Source: Pelagibacteraceae bacterium (GTDB lineage: Bacteria > Pseudomonadota > Alphaproteobacteria > HIMB59 > GCA-002718135). Taken from it: 64,000 nt of DNA. The stretch is taken from the NCBI GenBank assembly GCA_002717485.1, contig PBDW01000007.1, positions 62,001-126,000 of the forward strand, given 5' to 3'. Under the pieces are notes generated by a model. The model was not told the origin of the DNA. It did not search any database and was given only the letters and a program-made list of their open reading frames with translations. A program made the translations under genes and the position numbers. The stretch's first letter is position 1. Each line of letters begins with the position of its first letter. This document shows positions 25,198 to 34,808 of the stretch, piece by piece.

Positions 25198-26538
25198 ATG
25201 GAAGTTAAAGAGATTCAGTCAAAAAAATTACTTAAGGAGTATGAGTTAGAAATTCCTAGTAATGAAATTAAAAAACACATTGATGATAAACTTCAAGAAC
25301 TAGCAGTAAAATCAAAACTACCTGGTTTTAGGCCTGGCAAGGCTCCATTAAACTTGATTCGTCAAAAATATGAAAAAGATATTTTGGGTGAAGTGGTTAA
25401 TAAAACGATTCAGGAAAACACAAAAAAACTTATTGAAGATAAAAAGCTAAAGCCATTGCGCGTGCCTAAAGTTGAGATTAAAGATTTTGACAAATCAAAA
25501 TCATTAAAATTTCATATTAAAATTGATCTTCCTCCTGAAATTAATTTAGCAAATTTTAAGGATATCAATATAGAAAGTTATAAGATTTCAATAAAGAAAG
25601 AAGATGTAGATAAGGAGTATAATAATTTTGCCAATAGCCAGGTACATTATCATTCATTAAAAATTAATAGGCAGTTAAAAAAAGATGATCAGGTAATTAT
25701 TTCATTTACCTCTAATGATGAAGGAGTTCCTGACTCTCTTAAAAAAGTTGAAAATTTACCAATTGTTATTGGTTCAAAACTTCAAATACTCCCAAATTTA
25801 GATAAATTACTTTTAGAAAAAAAAGTAAAAAAAGATGATAAAATATTTGTAGATATTAGTTTGCCAAAAACAGATAATAATGAAAAAAAAGAAACCTATA
25901 AATTTAGTGTAACAATTCACGATATTAGAGAACCTCATAAAACTAAGATTAATGATGAATTTTTAAAAAAAATTAATCTTAAATCAACAGATGAACTTAA
26001 AAAAAGAATAGAGTTAAATTTATTACAACAATATGAGACTATCGGAGATGAAATATCAAAAAAACAATTATTAGATATTTTGGAAAAAAAACATAGTTTT
26101 GATTTACCAGAAGGCATACTTGAGGATGAATTTAATTCTATATGGAGTCGCGTCCAAGAAGCCCAGAAAAATAATACTTTAGATCCTGATGATAAATCTC
26201 TAGATCAGAAAAAACTTGAAAATAGATATAAGAAAATAGCAGAAAGAAGAGTTAAATTAGCACTTATTGTATCAAATATTGCTAATGTAAATTCTATTAA
26301 TGTAAACGAACAGGAATTGCAGAATGCATTATTAAATTATGCTAAGAATTATCCAGGTCAGGAAAAACAAATTTTTGAATATTTTCAAAAAAATCCTTCA
26401 GAGGTAGAAACCATTAGAGGTCCATTATTTGAAAAAAAAGTCATAGAATTTGTAAAAAAACAAGCAAAAATAGTGGAAAAAAAAGTTACTCCTAAGGATC
26501 TTTATGCTATTCAGGAAAAAATCTTTAAACAAGAATAG
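25198..26538 (+). CDS. tig: Trigger factor, ribosome-associated chaperone
   Basis: Trigger factor binds the ribosome exit tunnel at protein L23 and shields nascent chains; it also has peptidyl-prolyl isomerase activity. The 446-residue protein has the N-terminal ribosome-binding domain with the docking loop GFRPGKAP at about residues 43-50. A PPIase-like middle region (about 150-245) follows, with PIVIGSKLQILPNLDKLL in place of the usual FIPGFEEQL-type stretch, so isomerase residues look weakened. The long helical C-terminal arms run from about 260. Its position just before clpP-clpX-lon is the standard bacterial arrangement. Spacing to clpP is 6 bp. Confidence 0.94.
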   Translation: MEVKEIQSKKLLKEYELEIPSNEIKKHIDDKLQELAVKSKLPGFRPGKAPLNLIRQKYEKDILGEVVNKTIQENTKKLIEDKKLKPLRVPKVEIKDFDKSKSLKFHIKIDLPPEINLANFKDINIESYKISIKKEDVDKEYNNFANSQVHYHSLKINRQLKKDDQVIISFTSNDEGVPDSLKKVENLPIVIGSKLQILPNLDKLLLEKKVKKDDKIFVDISLPKTDNNEKKETYKFSVTIHDIREPHKTKINDEFLKKINLKSTDELKKRIELNLLQQYETIGDEISKKQLLDILEKKHSFDLPEGILEDEFNSIWSRVQEAQKNNTLDPDDKSLDQKKLENRYKKIAERRVKLALIVSNIANVNSINVNEQELQNALLNYAKNYPGQEKQIFEYFQKNPSEVETIRGPLFEKKVIEFVKKQAKIVEKKVTPKDLYAIQEKIFKQE

Positions 26539-26544
26539 TTAATT

Positions 26545-27165
26545 ATGAAAGATCCGTTTGAAATATATCAAAATACATTAGTCCCAATGGTTGTTGAACA
26601 ATCTTCAAGGGGAGAAAGAGCTTATGATATATATTCCAGACTTCTTAAAGAAAGAATTATATTTCTTACAGGACCAATAAATGACAACGTTTCTAGTTTA
26701 ATATGCGCACAATTACTTTTCTTAGAATCTGAAAATCCGAAAAAAGAAATTGCTTTTTATATAAATTCACCAGGAGGCATAGTTTGGTCTGGATTAGCTA
26801 TGTATGATACTATGCAATATGTTTCTTCTGAAATTATGACGATATGTGTAGGGCAAGCTGCATCTGCTGCGTCATTATTACTAACATCTGGAACAAAAGG
26901 TATGAGATATTCTCTGCCTAATTCAAAAATTATGGTTCACCAACCTTCAGGTGGGTTTGAAGGTCAAGTTACTGATATTCAAATACACGCTTCTGAAATT
27001 ATTAAAACAAAAAAGAAGTTAAATGAAATATATGCAAAACATACTGGAAAAAAAGTTGAGACTATTACTGAAATTATGGAAAGAGACCGTTTTTTTGATC
27101 CCATTGAAGCCATTGAGTTTGGGTTAATTGATAAAGTAATAAGTAAAAGATTGGATGAAAAATAA
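26545..27165 (+). CDS. clpP: ATP-dependent Clp protease proteolytic subunit
   Basis: ClpP forms the 14-mer serine-protease chamber used with ClpX. The 206-residue protein has the N-terminal [28 protein letters not shown] segment, [18 protein letters not shown], the nucleophile Ser in [11 protein letters not shown] (near residue 107), the catalytic His in IMVHQPSGG (near 132) and the Asp in the [12 protein letters not shown] helix region (near 180). Length and motifs are fully normal. It lies between tig and clpX with 5-6 bp spacers, so protease and its ATPase are co-expressed. Confidence 0.97.
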   Translation: MKDPFEIYQNTLVPMVVEQSSRGERAYDIYSRLLKERIIFLTGPINDNVSSLICAQLLFLESENPKKEIAFYINSPGGIVWSGLAMYDTMQYVSSEIMTICVGQAASAASLLLTSGTKGMRYSLPNSKIMVHQPSGGFEGQVTDIQIHASEIIKTKKKLNEIYAKHTGKKVETITEIMERDRFFDPIEAIEFGLIDKVISKRLDEK

Positions 27166-27170
27166 AAGTA

Positions 27171-28439
27171 ATGAGTAAGTCCAAAGATAGTAACGGATCA
27201 TTATATTGCTCTTTTTGTGGAAAAAGTCAGCATGAGGTAAAAAAATTAATTGCTGGACCAACAGTGTTTGTTTGTGACGAATGTGTAGAATTATGTATGG
27301 ACATAATTAAAGATGAAACAAAAAGGACAATAAAAAAATCAAATGAAAAATTAGCAACTCCAAGTGAAATATATTCAATATTAAATGATTATGTAGTTGG
27401 ACAGGAAAAAGCAAAAAAGATAATGTCTGTAGCTGTTCACAATCATTATAAAAGACTTACTTTAAGCGCACGTAATAATAATGTGGAAATAGCTAAATCA
27501 AATATTTTACTTATAGGTCCGACAGGAACTGGAAAGACACTTTTAGCTCAGACATTAGCGAGAATACTTGACGTTCCATTTACAATGGCAGATGCCACTA
27601 GTCTTACTGAAGCAGGTTATGTGGGCGAAGATGTAGAAAATATAATTCTTAAATTATTGCAAGCATCTGATTACAATGTTGAAAGAGCACAAAAAGGTAT
27701 TGTGTATATTGATGAGGTTGACAAAATAGGAAGAAAAACTGACAACCCTTCTATTACAAGAGATGTTTCTGGCGAAGGTGTTCAACAGGCTCTTCTTAAA
27801 ATTATGGAAGGAACGATTGCAAGTGTGCCGCCGCAGGGAGGAAGAAAGCATCCGCAACAAGAATTTCTGCAAGTTGATACATCAAATATACTTTTTATTT
27901 TTGGCGGTGCTTTTGCAGGGTTGGATGGAATCATATCCTCAAGATTAAAGGGTTCGACTATAGGATTTAATGCAAATATTACAGAACTAAGAAAACTACC
28001 TATTGGTGAAATTTTGGCAAACGTTGAAACAGAAGATTTATTAAAATTTGGCATGATACCAGAGTTTATTGGACGCTTACCTGTCATAGCAACATTAAAT
28101 GATTTGGACGAAGATACGCTTGTTGAAATACTTACTAAACCTAAAAATGCTCTTACAAAACAATATCAGCAATTATTTGGCTTAGAGAAAGTAATTTTAG
28201 ATTTTAAGAACGATTCTTTAATAGCAATTGCTAAAAAGGCTCTTGATAGAAAAACAGGAGCTAGAGGATTACGTGCAATTATTGAAGATAAACTATTAAA
28301 TATCATGTTTCAACTTCCTGATATTAAGTCACTAGATAAGGTTATAATAAATAAAGACGTTATTTTAGGTAAAATTGAACCAATATTAATATATTCTGAT
28401 AAAAAAAATAAAAATATTGGTATTGCTTCAGGATCTTGA
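27171..28439 (+). CDS. clpX: ATP-dependent Clp protease ATPase subunit ClpX
   Basis: ClpX unfolds tagged proteins, including tmRNA-tagged chains, and feeds them to ClpP. The 422-residue protein has the N-terminal C4 zinc domain ([11 protein letters not shown] ... CDECVELC), Walker A GPTGTGKT near residue 116, Walker [11 protein letters not shown], and the substrate-gripping pore loop GYVGEDVE. The sensor-2 region [12 protein letters not shown] and an IGF-type ClpP-binding loop region (STIGFNANI) are also visible. It follows clpP by 5 bp and ends 30 bp before lon. Confidence 0.97.
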   Translation: MSKSKDSNGSLYCSFCGKSQHEVKKLIAGPTVFVCDECVELCMDIIKDETKRTIKKSNEKLATPSEIYSILNDYVVGQEKAKKIMSVAVHNHYKRLTLSARNNNVEIAKSNILLIGPTGTGKTLLAQTLARILDVPFTMADATSLTEAGYVGEDVENIILKLLQASDYNVERAQKGIVYIDEVDKIGRKTDNPSITRDVSGEGVQQALLKIMEGTIASVPPQGGRKHPQQEFLQVDTSNILFIFGGAFAGLDGIISSRLKGSTIGFNANITELRKLPIGEILANVETEDLLKFGMIPEFIGRLPVIATLNDLDEDTLVEILTKPKNALTKQYQQLFGLEKVILDFKNDSLIAIAKKALDRKTGARGLRAIIEDKLLNIMFQLPDIKSLDKVIINKDVILGKIEPILIYSDKKNKNIGIASGS

Positions 28440-28469
28440 AATTTATATAATTGTAATTATTTATAAAGA

Positions 28470-30866
28470 ATGCAGAAAATTACCTCAATCCCTGTATTAC
28501 CACTTAGAGACATTGTAGTTTTTCCTAATATGATAGTCCCGCTTTTTGTTGGGCGCGAAGCATCAATAAAGGCTTTAAATGAAGTTATGGGTAATAATAA
28601 AAAAATTCTTCTTTTGGCGCAAAAAAACTCGAATCTAGATTTGCCTAAAAGTGAAGATTTATATCATACAGGAACATTGGCGAATATTTTACAACTACTA
28701 AAATTACCTGATGGAACTTTAAAGGTTTTAGTAGAAGGAAAATCTAGAGCGGAGGTAATTAAATTTAGAACAAATGACGATTATTTTTTAGTAGATTATA
28801 ATGTTGTTAAGAGCAAAGTTAAATCTTCAGAAGAATGTATGGTTTTAAGTAAGTTAATACTTAAATTATTTGAAACCTACACTAACACAAACAACAGTAT
28901 TCCAGAAGAAGTATTTAAAACTGCTAATTCTATAAAAGATATAGATGTTTTAGTTGATACGATTATTCCCCATCTAAATATTAGCATAGAGGAAAAACAA
29001 AAATTATTAGAAAATTTATATACAGATAAAAGAATGGAAAAAGTTTATTCCTTTTTAGAGTCTGAAATTAATTCCCTAAATATTGAAAAGAAAATTAAGG
29101 GTAGAGTTAAAAGACAAATGGAGAAGACTCAAAGAGAATACTACCTTAATGAACAAATGAAAGCTATTCAAAAAGAACTAGGCGACAATGATGATATAAA
29201 TGATATGGCAGAAATTGAAAATAAAATTAATACAATAAAATTATCAAATGAAGCTAAAGAAAAGGCAAAGTCAGAATTAAAAAAACTTAAAAATATGAGT
29301 CCAATGTCTGCCGAGGCCACAGTAGTTAGAAATTATTTAGATTGGATATTAAATATACCCTGGAATGAAAGAGCTAAAATTAAAAAAGATATTAAAAATG
29401 CAAGAAAAATTTTAGACGAAGATCATTATGGCTTGCATAAAGTCAAAGATCGTATCATAGAGTATTTAGCAGTCCAAAAAAGAAAAGAAAAAATTAAAGG
29501 ACCAATTCTTTGTTTGGTAGGCCCTCCTGGAGTTGGCAAAACATCGTTAGGTAAATCAATTGCAAGATGTACAGGTAGAAGTTTTGTTAGAATGTCACTC
29601 GGCGGTGTAAGAGACGAAGCTGAGATAAGAGGTCACAGAAGGACCTATATTGGCTCTATGCCTGGCAAAATTATACAAGGAATAAAAAAAACAAAACATA
29701 GCAACCCCCTATTTCTTTTAGATGAAGTTGATAAATTGGGCTCAGATTGGAGAGGGGATCCATCTTCAGCATTATTAGAAGTTCTTGATCCAGAACAAAA
29801 TTTTAGTTTTAATGATCACTATCTAGAGGTTGATTATGATCTTTCAGATGTTATGTTTATATGCACTGCAAATACATTAAATATTCCCCCGGCTCTTTAT
29901 GACAGAATGGAAGTATTGAGAATAGCTGGATACACAGAAGAAGAAAAAGTGCAAATAGCTAAGAAGTATTTAATACCAAAACAAATTGAACTTAATGGTT
30001 TGTTAAAAAAAGAAATTAAAATAAATGATAAAATTACAAAAACTTTAATTCGTTACTATACCAGAGAAGCAGGTGTAAGAGGTCTTGAAAGAGAAATAGC
30101 AAAAATTTCAAGAAAAGTTGTTAAAGAAATTGAAACAACAAATAAAAAATTAATTACTTTAAACGAAAAAAATGTGGAAAAATTTTCAGGAATTAAAAAA
30201 TACAGAAGCAATGAGATAGAGAAATCAAATTTAGTAGGCATAACAAACGGTTTGGCTTGGACAGAAACTGGTGGCGAGTTGTTATCCATAGAAGTATCAA
30301 CTTCACGTGGAAAGGGTAAGTTAACAATTACTGGAAAACTTGGAGAAGTTATGAAAGAATCAGTACAAGCTGCAACTTCATTTGTTAAGTCACAATCACA
30401 TATTTATGGAATTAAACCATCAACATTTGATAAATTAGATATTCATATTCATGTTCCAGAAGGTGCAACGCCTAAAGATGGCCCCAGTGCTGGTGTAGCA
30501 ATATTTAATTCTATAGTTTCTGCCTTTACTGGTGTTAAATCAAAGAAAGATACTGCAATGACAGGAGAAATAACCTTAAGAGGAAGAATTCTTCCAATTG
30601 GTGGTCTTAAGGAAAAACTTTTGGCTGCTGTAAGAACTGGTATTAAAAATGTTATTATACCTCTAGAGAATAAAAAAGATTTGGCCGAAGTTCCACCTGA
30701 AGTTGCAAAAAAATTAAAGATTATACCTTTAGAGAATGCTAACGAAATTTTGAAATATTCTCTTACTAAAACATTGAATCCTATAAAATTAGACGAATCT
30801 GAAATGTTTACTGATATTTCATCAAACAAAGATATAAAAAATAAGCAAACAACTATAGCTCATTAA
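28470..30866 (+). CDS. lon: ATP-dependent protease Lon
   Basis: Lon degrades damaged and short-lived regulatory proteins in the cytosol. The 798-residue protein has the N-terminal substrate-binding domain (VLPLRDIVVFPNMIVPLFVGRE), a coiled region, and an AAA+ module with Walker A GPPGVGKTSLGKS near residue 351 and Walker B LFLLDEVDKL. The C-terminal serine-lysine protease has Ser near 673 in PKDGPSAGVAI and Lys near 715 in GGLKEKLLAA. It is full length (E. coli 784). It ends the tig-clpP-clpX-lon quality-control group; the next gene, hupB, has its own promoter. Confidence 0.97.
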   Translation: MQKITSIPVLPLRDIVVFPNMIVPLFVGREASIKALNEVMGNNKKILLLAQKNSNLDLPKSEDLYHTGTLANILQLLKLPDGTLKVLVEGKSRAEVIKFRTNDDYFLVDYNVVKSKVKSSEECMVLSKLILKLFETYTNTNNSIPEEVFKTANSIKDIDVLVDTIIPHLNISIEEKQKLLENLYTDKRMEKVYSFLESEINSLNIEKKIKGRVKRQMEKTQREYYLNEQMKAIQKELGDNDDINDMAEIENKINTIKLSNEAKEKAKSELKKLKNMSPMSAEATVVRNYLDWILNIPWNERAKIKKDIKNARKILDEDHYGLHKVKDRIIEYLAVQKRKEKIKGPILCLVGPPGVGKTSLGKSIARCTGRSFVRMSLGGVRDEAEIRGHRRTYIGSMPGKIIQGIKKTKHSNPLFLLDEVDKLGSDWRGDPSSALLEVLDPEQNFSFNDHYLEVDYDLSDVMFICTANTLNIPPALYDRMEVLRIAGYTEEEKVQIAKKYLIPKQIELNGLLKKEIKINDKITKTLIRYYTREAGVRGLEREIAKISRKVVKEIETTNKKLITLNEKNVEKFSGIKKYRSNEIEKSNLVGITNGLAWTETGGELLSIEVSTSRGKGKLTITGKLGEVMKESVQAATSFVKSQSHIYGIKPSTFDKLDIHIHVPEGATPKDGPSAGVAIFNSIVSAFTGVKSKKDTAMTGEITLRGRILPIGGLKEKLLAAVRTGIKNVIIPLENKKDLAEVPPEVAKKLKIIPLENANEILKYSLTKTLNPIKLDESEMFTDISSNKDIKNKQTTIAH

Positions 30867-30930
30867 TCCTTATTTTTAGCCATTTATTTCATATTATCTC
30901 AAATTTCCGCCATTTTTAAATATTTTCTTA

Positions 30931-30959
30931 TTGACGTCATCACATTTCAGGAATTAGAT
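30931..30959 (+). promoter_or_regulatory. Sigma-70-type promoter of hupB
   Basis: The spacer between lon and hupB holds TTGACG (30931-30936), a 17-bp gap and TTAGAT (30954-30959). The -35 box matches five of six consensus bases. A clear AAGGAG Shine-Dalgarno (30979-30984) follows before the GTG start. Confidence 0.6.
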
Positions 30960-30990
30960 TAGCTAATTATATTCAAATAAGGAGTTTATC

Positions 30991-31269
30991 GTGAATAAAA
31001 ATGATTTAATGGCAGCTGTTTCAACAAATGCTGGGTTATCCAAACAAGATTCCTCAAGATGTGTTGAAACAATCCTTGATACAATAACAAATGCTCTTAA
31101 AAGGGGCGAAGAAGTAAGAATAGTTGGTTTTGGAACTTTTAGTGTTTCTCACAGAAAAGCTACTACTGGCAGAAATCCTAGAACTGGGGAGTCAATTCAA
31201 ATTCCAGCTTCAAAACGTCCAAAATTTTCTGTTGGAAAAGCCTTAAAAGACGCTGTTAATAACAGCTAA
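30991..31269 (+). CDS. hupB: DNA-binding protein HU
   Basis: HU is a histone-like dimer that bends and compacts DNA. The 92-residue protein starts with GTG (read as Met), supported by AAGGAG 6 nt upstream. It has the N-terminal helical body MNKNDLMAAVSTNAGLSKQD, the conserved VGFGTFSVSHRKATTGRNP strand-arm, with the proline-containing DNA-intercalating arm GRNPRTGESIQIPASKRPKFSVGKALKDAV. All signature residues are present. In many Alphaproteobacteria it follows lon exactly as here. Its last codons form one half of a short palindrome. Confidence 0.96.
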   Translation: MNKNDLMAAVSTNAGLSKQDSSRCVETILDTITNALKRGEEVRIVGFGTFSVSHRKATTGRNPRTGESIQIPASKRPKFSVGKALKDAVNNS

Positions 31270-31320
31270 TAATTTATTATTTTTATTGTTGCACCGGCTG
31301 TTAAATATATTTAACAGCCG
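31252..31320 (+). repeat. Pair of palindromes sharing the half-site GCTGTTA/TAACAGC downstream of hupB
   Basis: The first palindrome, GCTGTTAATAACAGC (31252-31266), covers the last hupB codons and is followed by a T-rich tract. The second is a perfect 26-bp palindrome (31295-31320) whose arms contain the same GCTGTTA and TAACAGC sequences. The second has no T-run behind it. Either could act as a transcript 3' end or processing site before tRNA-Val, and arms from the two could pair with each other. Confidence 0.6.
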
Positions 31321-31331
31321 TGTACAATTAT

Positions 31332-31407
31332 GGGCGTTTAGCTCAGTTGGTAGAGCATCTCGTTTACACCGAGAGGGTCGGGAGTTCGAGTCTCTCAACG
31401 CCCACCA
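31332..31407 (+). tRNA. tRNA-Val (TAC anticodon)
   Basis: Acceptor GGGCGTT pairs with AACGCCC, A73 and CCA are encoded. The D arm is GCTCAGTTGGTAGAGC. The anticodon arm TCTCG-TTTACAC-CGAGA gives TAC. The T arm GGGAGTTCGAGTCTCT is intact. It stands 3 bp before tRNA-Asp, so the two are one transcript. Confidence 0.96.
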
Positions 31408-31410
31408 ATT

Positions 31411-31487
31411 GGGGGTGTAGTTCAGCTGGTTAGAACGCTTGCCTGTCACGCAAGAGGCCGCGGGTTCGAGTCCCGTCACTCCCGCCA
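31411..31487 (+). tRNA. tRNA-Asp (GTC anticodon)
   Basis: Acceptor GGGGGTG pairs with CACTCCC, followed by discriminator G73 (the expected identity base) and encoded CCA. The D arm is GTTCAGCTGGTTAGAAC. The anticodon arm CTTGC-CTGTCAC-GCAAG gives GTC. The T arm CGGGTTCGAGTCCCG is perfect. A run of eight T follows about 12 bp later. Confidence 0.96.
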
Positions 31488-31560
31488 AATTCTTTAAGTG
31501 TTTTTTTTATGAATTGCTATATGTTATATAAAATCTTTAATTTTATTAACTTTTTATATT

Positions 31561-31926
31561 ATGCAAGAACTATTGAGCGAATATTTACCAATTTTAATTT
31601 TTATAGCTGTTTCCTTATTAATAGCTTTTTCAATGATGTTCATTTCCTTTGTTGTTTCACCAAAAAACCCAGATGCTGAAAAACTCTCACCTTATGAATG
31701 TGGTTTTGAAGCTTTAAACGATGCTAGGGGTAAATTTGATGTCAGATTTTATTTAGTTGCAATACTTTTTATAATATTTGATCTTGAAGTAGCCTTTCTT
31801 TTTCCTTGGGCAGTAAGCTTAAAATCGATTGGATTATTTGGCTTTTGGTCAATGATGATTTTTCTACTTTTTTTAACAATAGGTTTTATTTATGAATGGA
31901 AAAAAGGGGCCCTTGAATGGGAATAG
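31561..31926 (+). CDS. nuoA: NADH-quinone oxidoreductase subunit A
   Basis: NuoA is a small membrane subunit of complex I at the junction between the peripheral and membrane arms. The 121-residue protein has three membrane helices. The signature loop [23 protein letters not shown] contains the Cys that changes exposure during the active/deactive transition in homologs, and [12 protein letters not shown] lies in the second helix region. It is the first gene of the nuoA-N operon, about 73 bp after tRNA-Asp, and overlaps nuoB by 10 bp. Confidence 0.96.
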   Translation: MQELLSEYLPILIFIAVSLLIAFSMMFISFVVSPKNPDAEKLSPYECGFEALNDARGKFDVRFYLVAILFIIFDLEVAFLFPWAVSLKSIGLFGFWSMMIFLLFLTIGFIYEWKKGALEWE

Positions 31927-32429
31927 AAAAAATAAATCTCGAATCAACTGCTCCGTTAGAAAATGATTTAAAATCTAAAGGTTTTATTGTTACAACTTTT
32001 AATAATCTTGTAACGTGGGCAAGAAATGGATCGTTATGGCCAATGACCTTTGGTTTAGCATGTTGCGGAGTAGAAATGATGCATTCGTATATGAGTCGTT
32101 ATGATTTAGATAGGTTAGGCGTGGTTCCGAGAGGAAGTCCTAGACAGTCTGATGTAATGATTGTTGCGGGAACACTAACCAATAAGATGGCCCCTGCATT
32201 AAGAAAAGTTTATGATCAGATGCCTGAACCAAGGTGGGTTATATCTATGGGATCTTGTGCTAACGGAGGTGGTTATTACCATTATTCTTATTCAGTAGTC
32301 AGAGGTTGTGATCGTATAGTCCCAGTTGATATATATGTTCCTGGATGTCCTCCTACAGCAGAAGCTTTAGTTTACGGTATTTTACAGCTCCAAAAAAAAA
32401 TAGAACAAAGAAATAAAGAAAATTCTTAG
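31917..32429 (+). CDS. nuoB: NADH-quinone oxidoreductase subunit B
   Basis: NuoB carries the terminal [4Fe-4S] cluster N2, which passes electrons to quinone. The 170-residue protein shows the cluster ligands in [12 protein letters not shown] (tandem Cys), [25 protein letters not shown], and [12 protein letters not shown]. These are all four expected positions. The segment [24 protein letters not shown] is also conserved. Overlap with nuoA and a 3-bp gap to nuoC indicate strong coupling. Confidence 0.97.
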   Translation: MGIEKINLESTAPLENDLKSKGFIVTTFNNLVTWARNGSLWPMTFGLACCGVEMMHSYMSRYDLDRLGVVPRGSPRQSDVMIVAGTLTNKMAPALRKVYDQMPEPRWVISMGSCANGGGYYHYSYSVVRGCDRIVPVDIYVPGCPPTAEALVYGILQLQKKIEQRNKENS

Positions 32430-32432
32430 TGT

Positions 32433-33050
32433 ATGTCAGAAATTTTCGATTTGGAAAAATATATAACTGATCAATTAAAAGATTGCTCAATAAATACTTC
32501 TATAAGTAATAATAATTTATTTTTAAAGTGTAATAAGCGTGATTTAATAAATGTTATAAATTTTTTAAAAAATGATAAAAAAACATCTTTTTCACAACTT
32601 ATAGATATTACTGCTGTAGACCATATAAATAATGATAAAAGATTTGAGGTTATATATATCTTATTAAGCATCGAATTTAATTATAGAATTATAATTAAAA
32701 TTTTTATTTCAGAAGATGAGAGTGTTCCATCTATTAGCGATATTTACAAATCATCTAATTGGTACGAAAGGGAATGTTATGATTTATTTGGTATAATTTT
32801 TACTAATCATCCAGATCTAAGAAGAATTATGATGGATTATAATTTTGTTGGACATCCGCTTAGAAAAGATTTTCCACTTACTGGTCATACAGAAGTTCGT
32901 TACGATGATTTGCAAAAAAAAGTCATATATGAAACCGTTAAATTAGACCAAGATTATAGAAACTTCGATTTTACAAGTCCTTGGGAGGGTTTTAAAGATA
33001 ATTTAAATGAAATGAAAAAGATCCAGAAAGCAGATAATGATAAAAAATAA
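32433..33050 (+). CDS. nuoC: NADH-quinone oxidoreductase subunit C
   Basis: NuoC is the 30-kDa peripheral-arm subunit. It holds no cofactor and braces NuoD. The 205-residue protein has the family signature in [42 protein letters not shown] near residues 107-150. Its N-terminal domain (about 1-95) is less conserved. It is a separate protein, not fused to NuoD as in E. coli, which is the normal alphaproteobacterial and mitochondrial state. Its end overlaps nuoD by 14 bp. Confidence 0.95.
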   Translation: MSEIFDLEKYITDQLKDCSINTSISNNNLFLKCNKRDLINVINFLKNDKKTSFSQLIDITAVDHINNDKRFEVIYILLSIEFNYRIIIKIFISEDESVPSISDIYKSSNWYERECYDLFGIIFTNHPDLRRIMMDYNFVGHPLRKDFPLTGHTEVRYDDLQKKVIYETVKLDQDYRNFDFTSPWEGFKDNLNEMKKIQKADNDKK

Positions 33051-34215
33051 CGAACAGACTACAACTATTAACTTTGGTCCACAACATCCAGCTGCCCACG
33101 GTGTATTAAGGTTAATAGTTGAGTTGAATGGAGAAGTGGTTGAAAGAGCTGATCCACATATAGGTCTTCTTCATCGTGGAACAGAAAAGTTAATAGAATA
33201 TAAAACCTATCTTCAAGCTATACCTTATTTTGATAGGTTAGATTATGTTTCTCCAATGTGTCAAGAACATGCATTTGCTCTTGCGACGGAACAGCTTCTC
33301 AAGATAAAAATTCCAGAAAGAGCAAAATATATTAGAGTAATATTTGCAGAAATTACTAGAATACTTAATCATCTATTAAATATACCCGCATATGCTGCAG
33401 ATATTGGTGCTGTAACACCTTTTCTTTGGTGTTTTGAAGAAAGAGAAAAGCTTTTAGAATTTCATGAGGCAGTTTCTGGTGCGAGATTTCATGCAGCATA
33501 TTTCAGACCTGGCGGAGTGCATCAAGATATGCCAGATGGGTTAGAAGATAAAATACATGATTATATGGAAAAATTTCCAAAGTTTATTGATGATCTTGAA
33601 ACATTATTAACAGAGAATAGAATATTGAGACAAAGATCGGTTGATATAGGAATTCTATCTATTGAAGAAGCTAAACTTTGGGGATGTACAGGTCCAATTC
33701 TAAGAGCTTCTGGCTTAGCTTGGGATCTCAGAAGGTCCCAACCCTATGATGCTTATGATCAAGTAGAGTTTGATGTACCCATAGGTACAAAAGGTGATTG
33801 TTATGATCGTTATCTTATCAGGATTGAGGAAATGAGACAAAGCGCATTAATAGTTAATCAATGCCTTTCAAAAATTAAGAAAGGTGATGTTATGGTAAAT
33901 GACAATAAAATATCACCACCTAAAAGATCACAAATGAAAAAATCAATGGAGGCACTAATCCATCATTTTAAATTATTTACTGAAGGTTACAGAGTTGAAC
34001 CAGGGGAAACATATTGTGCAGTTGAAGCTCCAAAAGGAGAATTTGGTGTTTACTTAGTATCAGATGGTTCAAGCAAGCCTTATAGATGCAAACTTAGAGC
34101 ACCAGGATTTGCGCACTTGCAAGCTTTAGACTTTTTATCTAAAGGCCATCTTATGGCTGATATACCTGCAATACTTGGAAGTCTAGACATTGTTTTCGGA
34201 GAAATTGATCGATGA
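33037..34215 (+). CDS. nuoD: NADH-quinone oxidoreductase subunit D
   Basis: NuoD is the 49-kDa subunit that forms the quinone pocket with NuoB. The 392-residue protein has [16 protein letters not shown] near the N-terminus, containing the quinone-contacting His region, then [31 protein letters not shown], and a C-terminal DIVFGEIDR end typical of the family. Residual hydrogenase-like Cys ligands are absent, as expected for complex I. It overlaps nuoE by 4 bp. Confidence 0.97.
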   Translation: MIKNNEQTTTINFGPQHPAAHGVLRLIVELNGEVVERADPHIGLLHRGTEKLIEYKTYLQAIPYFDRLDYVSPMCQEHAFALATEQLLKIKIPERAKYIRVIFAEITRILNHLLNIPAYAADIGAVTPFLWCFEEREKLLEFHEAVSGARFHAAYFRPGGVHQDMPDGLEDKIHDYMEKFPKFIDDLETLLTENRILRQRSVDIGILSIEEAKLWGCTGPILRASGLAWDLRRSQPYDAYDQVEFDVPIGTKGDCYDRYLIRIEEMRQSALIVNQCLSKIKKGDVMVNDNKISPPKRSQMKKSMEALIHHFKLFTEGYRVEPGETYCAVEAPKGEFGVYLVSDGSSKPYRCKLRAPGFAHLQALDFLSKGHLMADIPAILGSLDIVFGEIDR

Positions 34216-34808
34216 GCAGGCATCCTGGATTAATTAATAAAACAGAATTTCCACAACCTGATAATTTTAGCTGGACTGAGGAAAATTTAAGAAAGATTGA
34301 TAAAATTATTGATAAGTATCCTAAGAAAAGAATTCAAAGTGCTGTTATTCCTATACTAGATCTTGCCCAAAAACAAAATGGTGGTTGGCTGTCTCAAAAA
34401 GCAATTGAAAAAGTTGCAAAAACGTTAAGTATGTCAATTATTAGAGTTATGGAAGTTGCAACGTTTTATTCTATGTTCAATCTTGAGCCAGTTGGAAAGA
34501 ATTTTGTTCAAATTTGCAGAACTACACCTTGCTGGCTTCGAGGTAGCGATAAACTTACAAAAATAGCAAAAAAATTTACAAAATGTGAATTAGGCCAGTT
34601 ATCTGAAGATAAATTATTTACAATAGTTGAAGTTGAGTGTCTTGGTGCCTGCTGCAATGCCCCAATGGTACAAATTAACAATGACTATTATGAAGATTTA
34701 AATGAAAATATTTTATTAAAAATATTAGAAGATCTAAAAAACAATAAAGATGTAAAATCAGGTTCACAAATAGGTAGAATTAATTCAAAACCTCTAAAAC
34801 AATGTTAA
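34212..34808 (+). CDS. nuoE: NADH-quinone oxidoreductase subunit E
   Basis: NuoE carries the [2Fe-2S] cluster N1a next to the flavin subunit. The 198-residue thioredoxin-like protein has cluster ligands in [15 protein letters not shown] and [16 protein letters not shown], preceded by the helical segment [16 protein letters not shown]-terminal extension after about residue 165 is poorly conserved and basic. The start overlaps nuoD by ATGA, and the stop overlaps nuoF by 7 bp. Confidence 0.96.
   Translation: MSRHPGLINKTEFPQPDNFSWTEENLRKIDKIIDKYPKKRIQSAVIPILDLAQKQNGGWLSQKAIEKVAKTLSMSIIRVMEVATFYSMFNLEPVGKNFVQICRTTPCWLRGSDKLTKIAKKFTKCELGQLSEDKLFTIVEVECLGACCNAPMVQINNDYYEDLNENILLKILEDLKNNKDVKSGSQIGRINSKPLKQC

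Noticed and set aside
31243-31488. 81-aa minus-strand ORF (MAGVTGLEPAAS...)
   Set aside because: It is the antisense translation of tRNA-Asp, tRNA-Val and the hupB palindromes. This peptide type is a well-known false annotation that recurs wherever such tRNA pairs occur.
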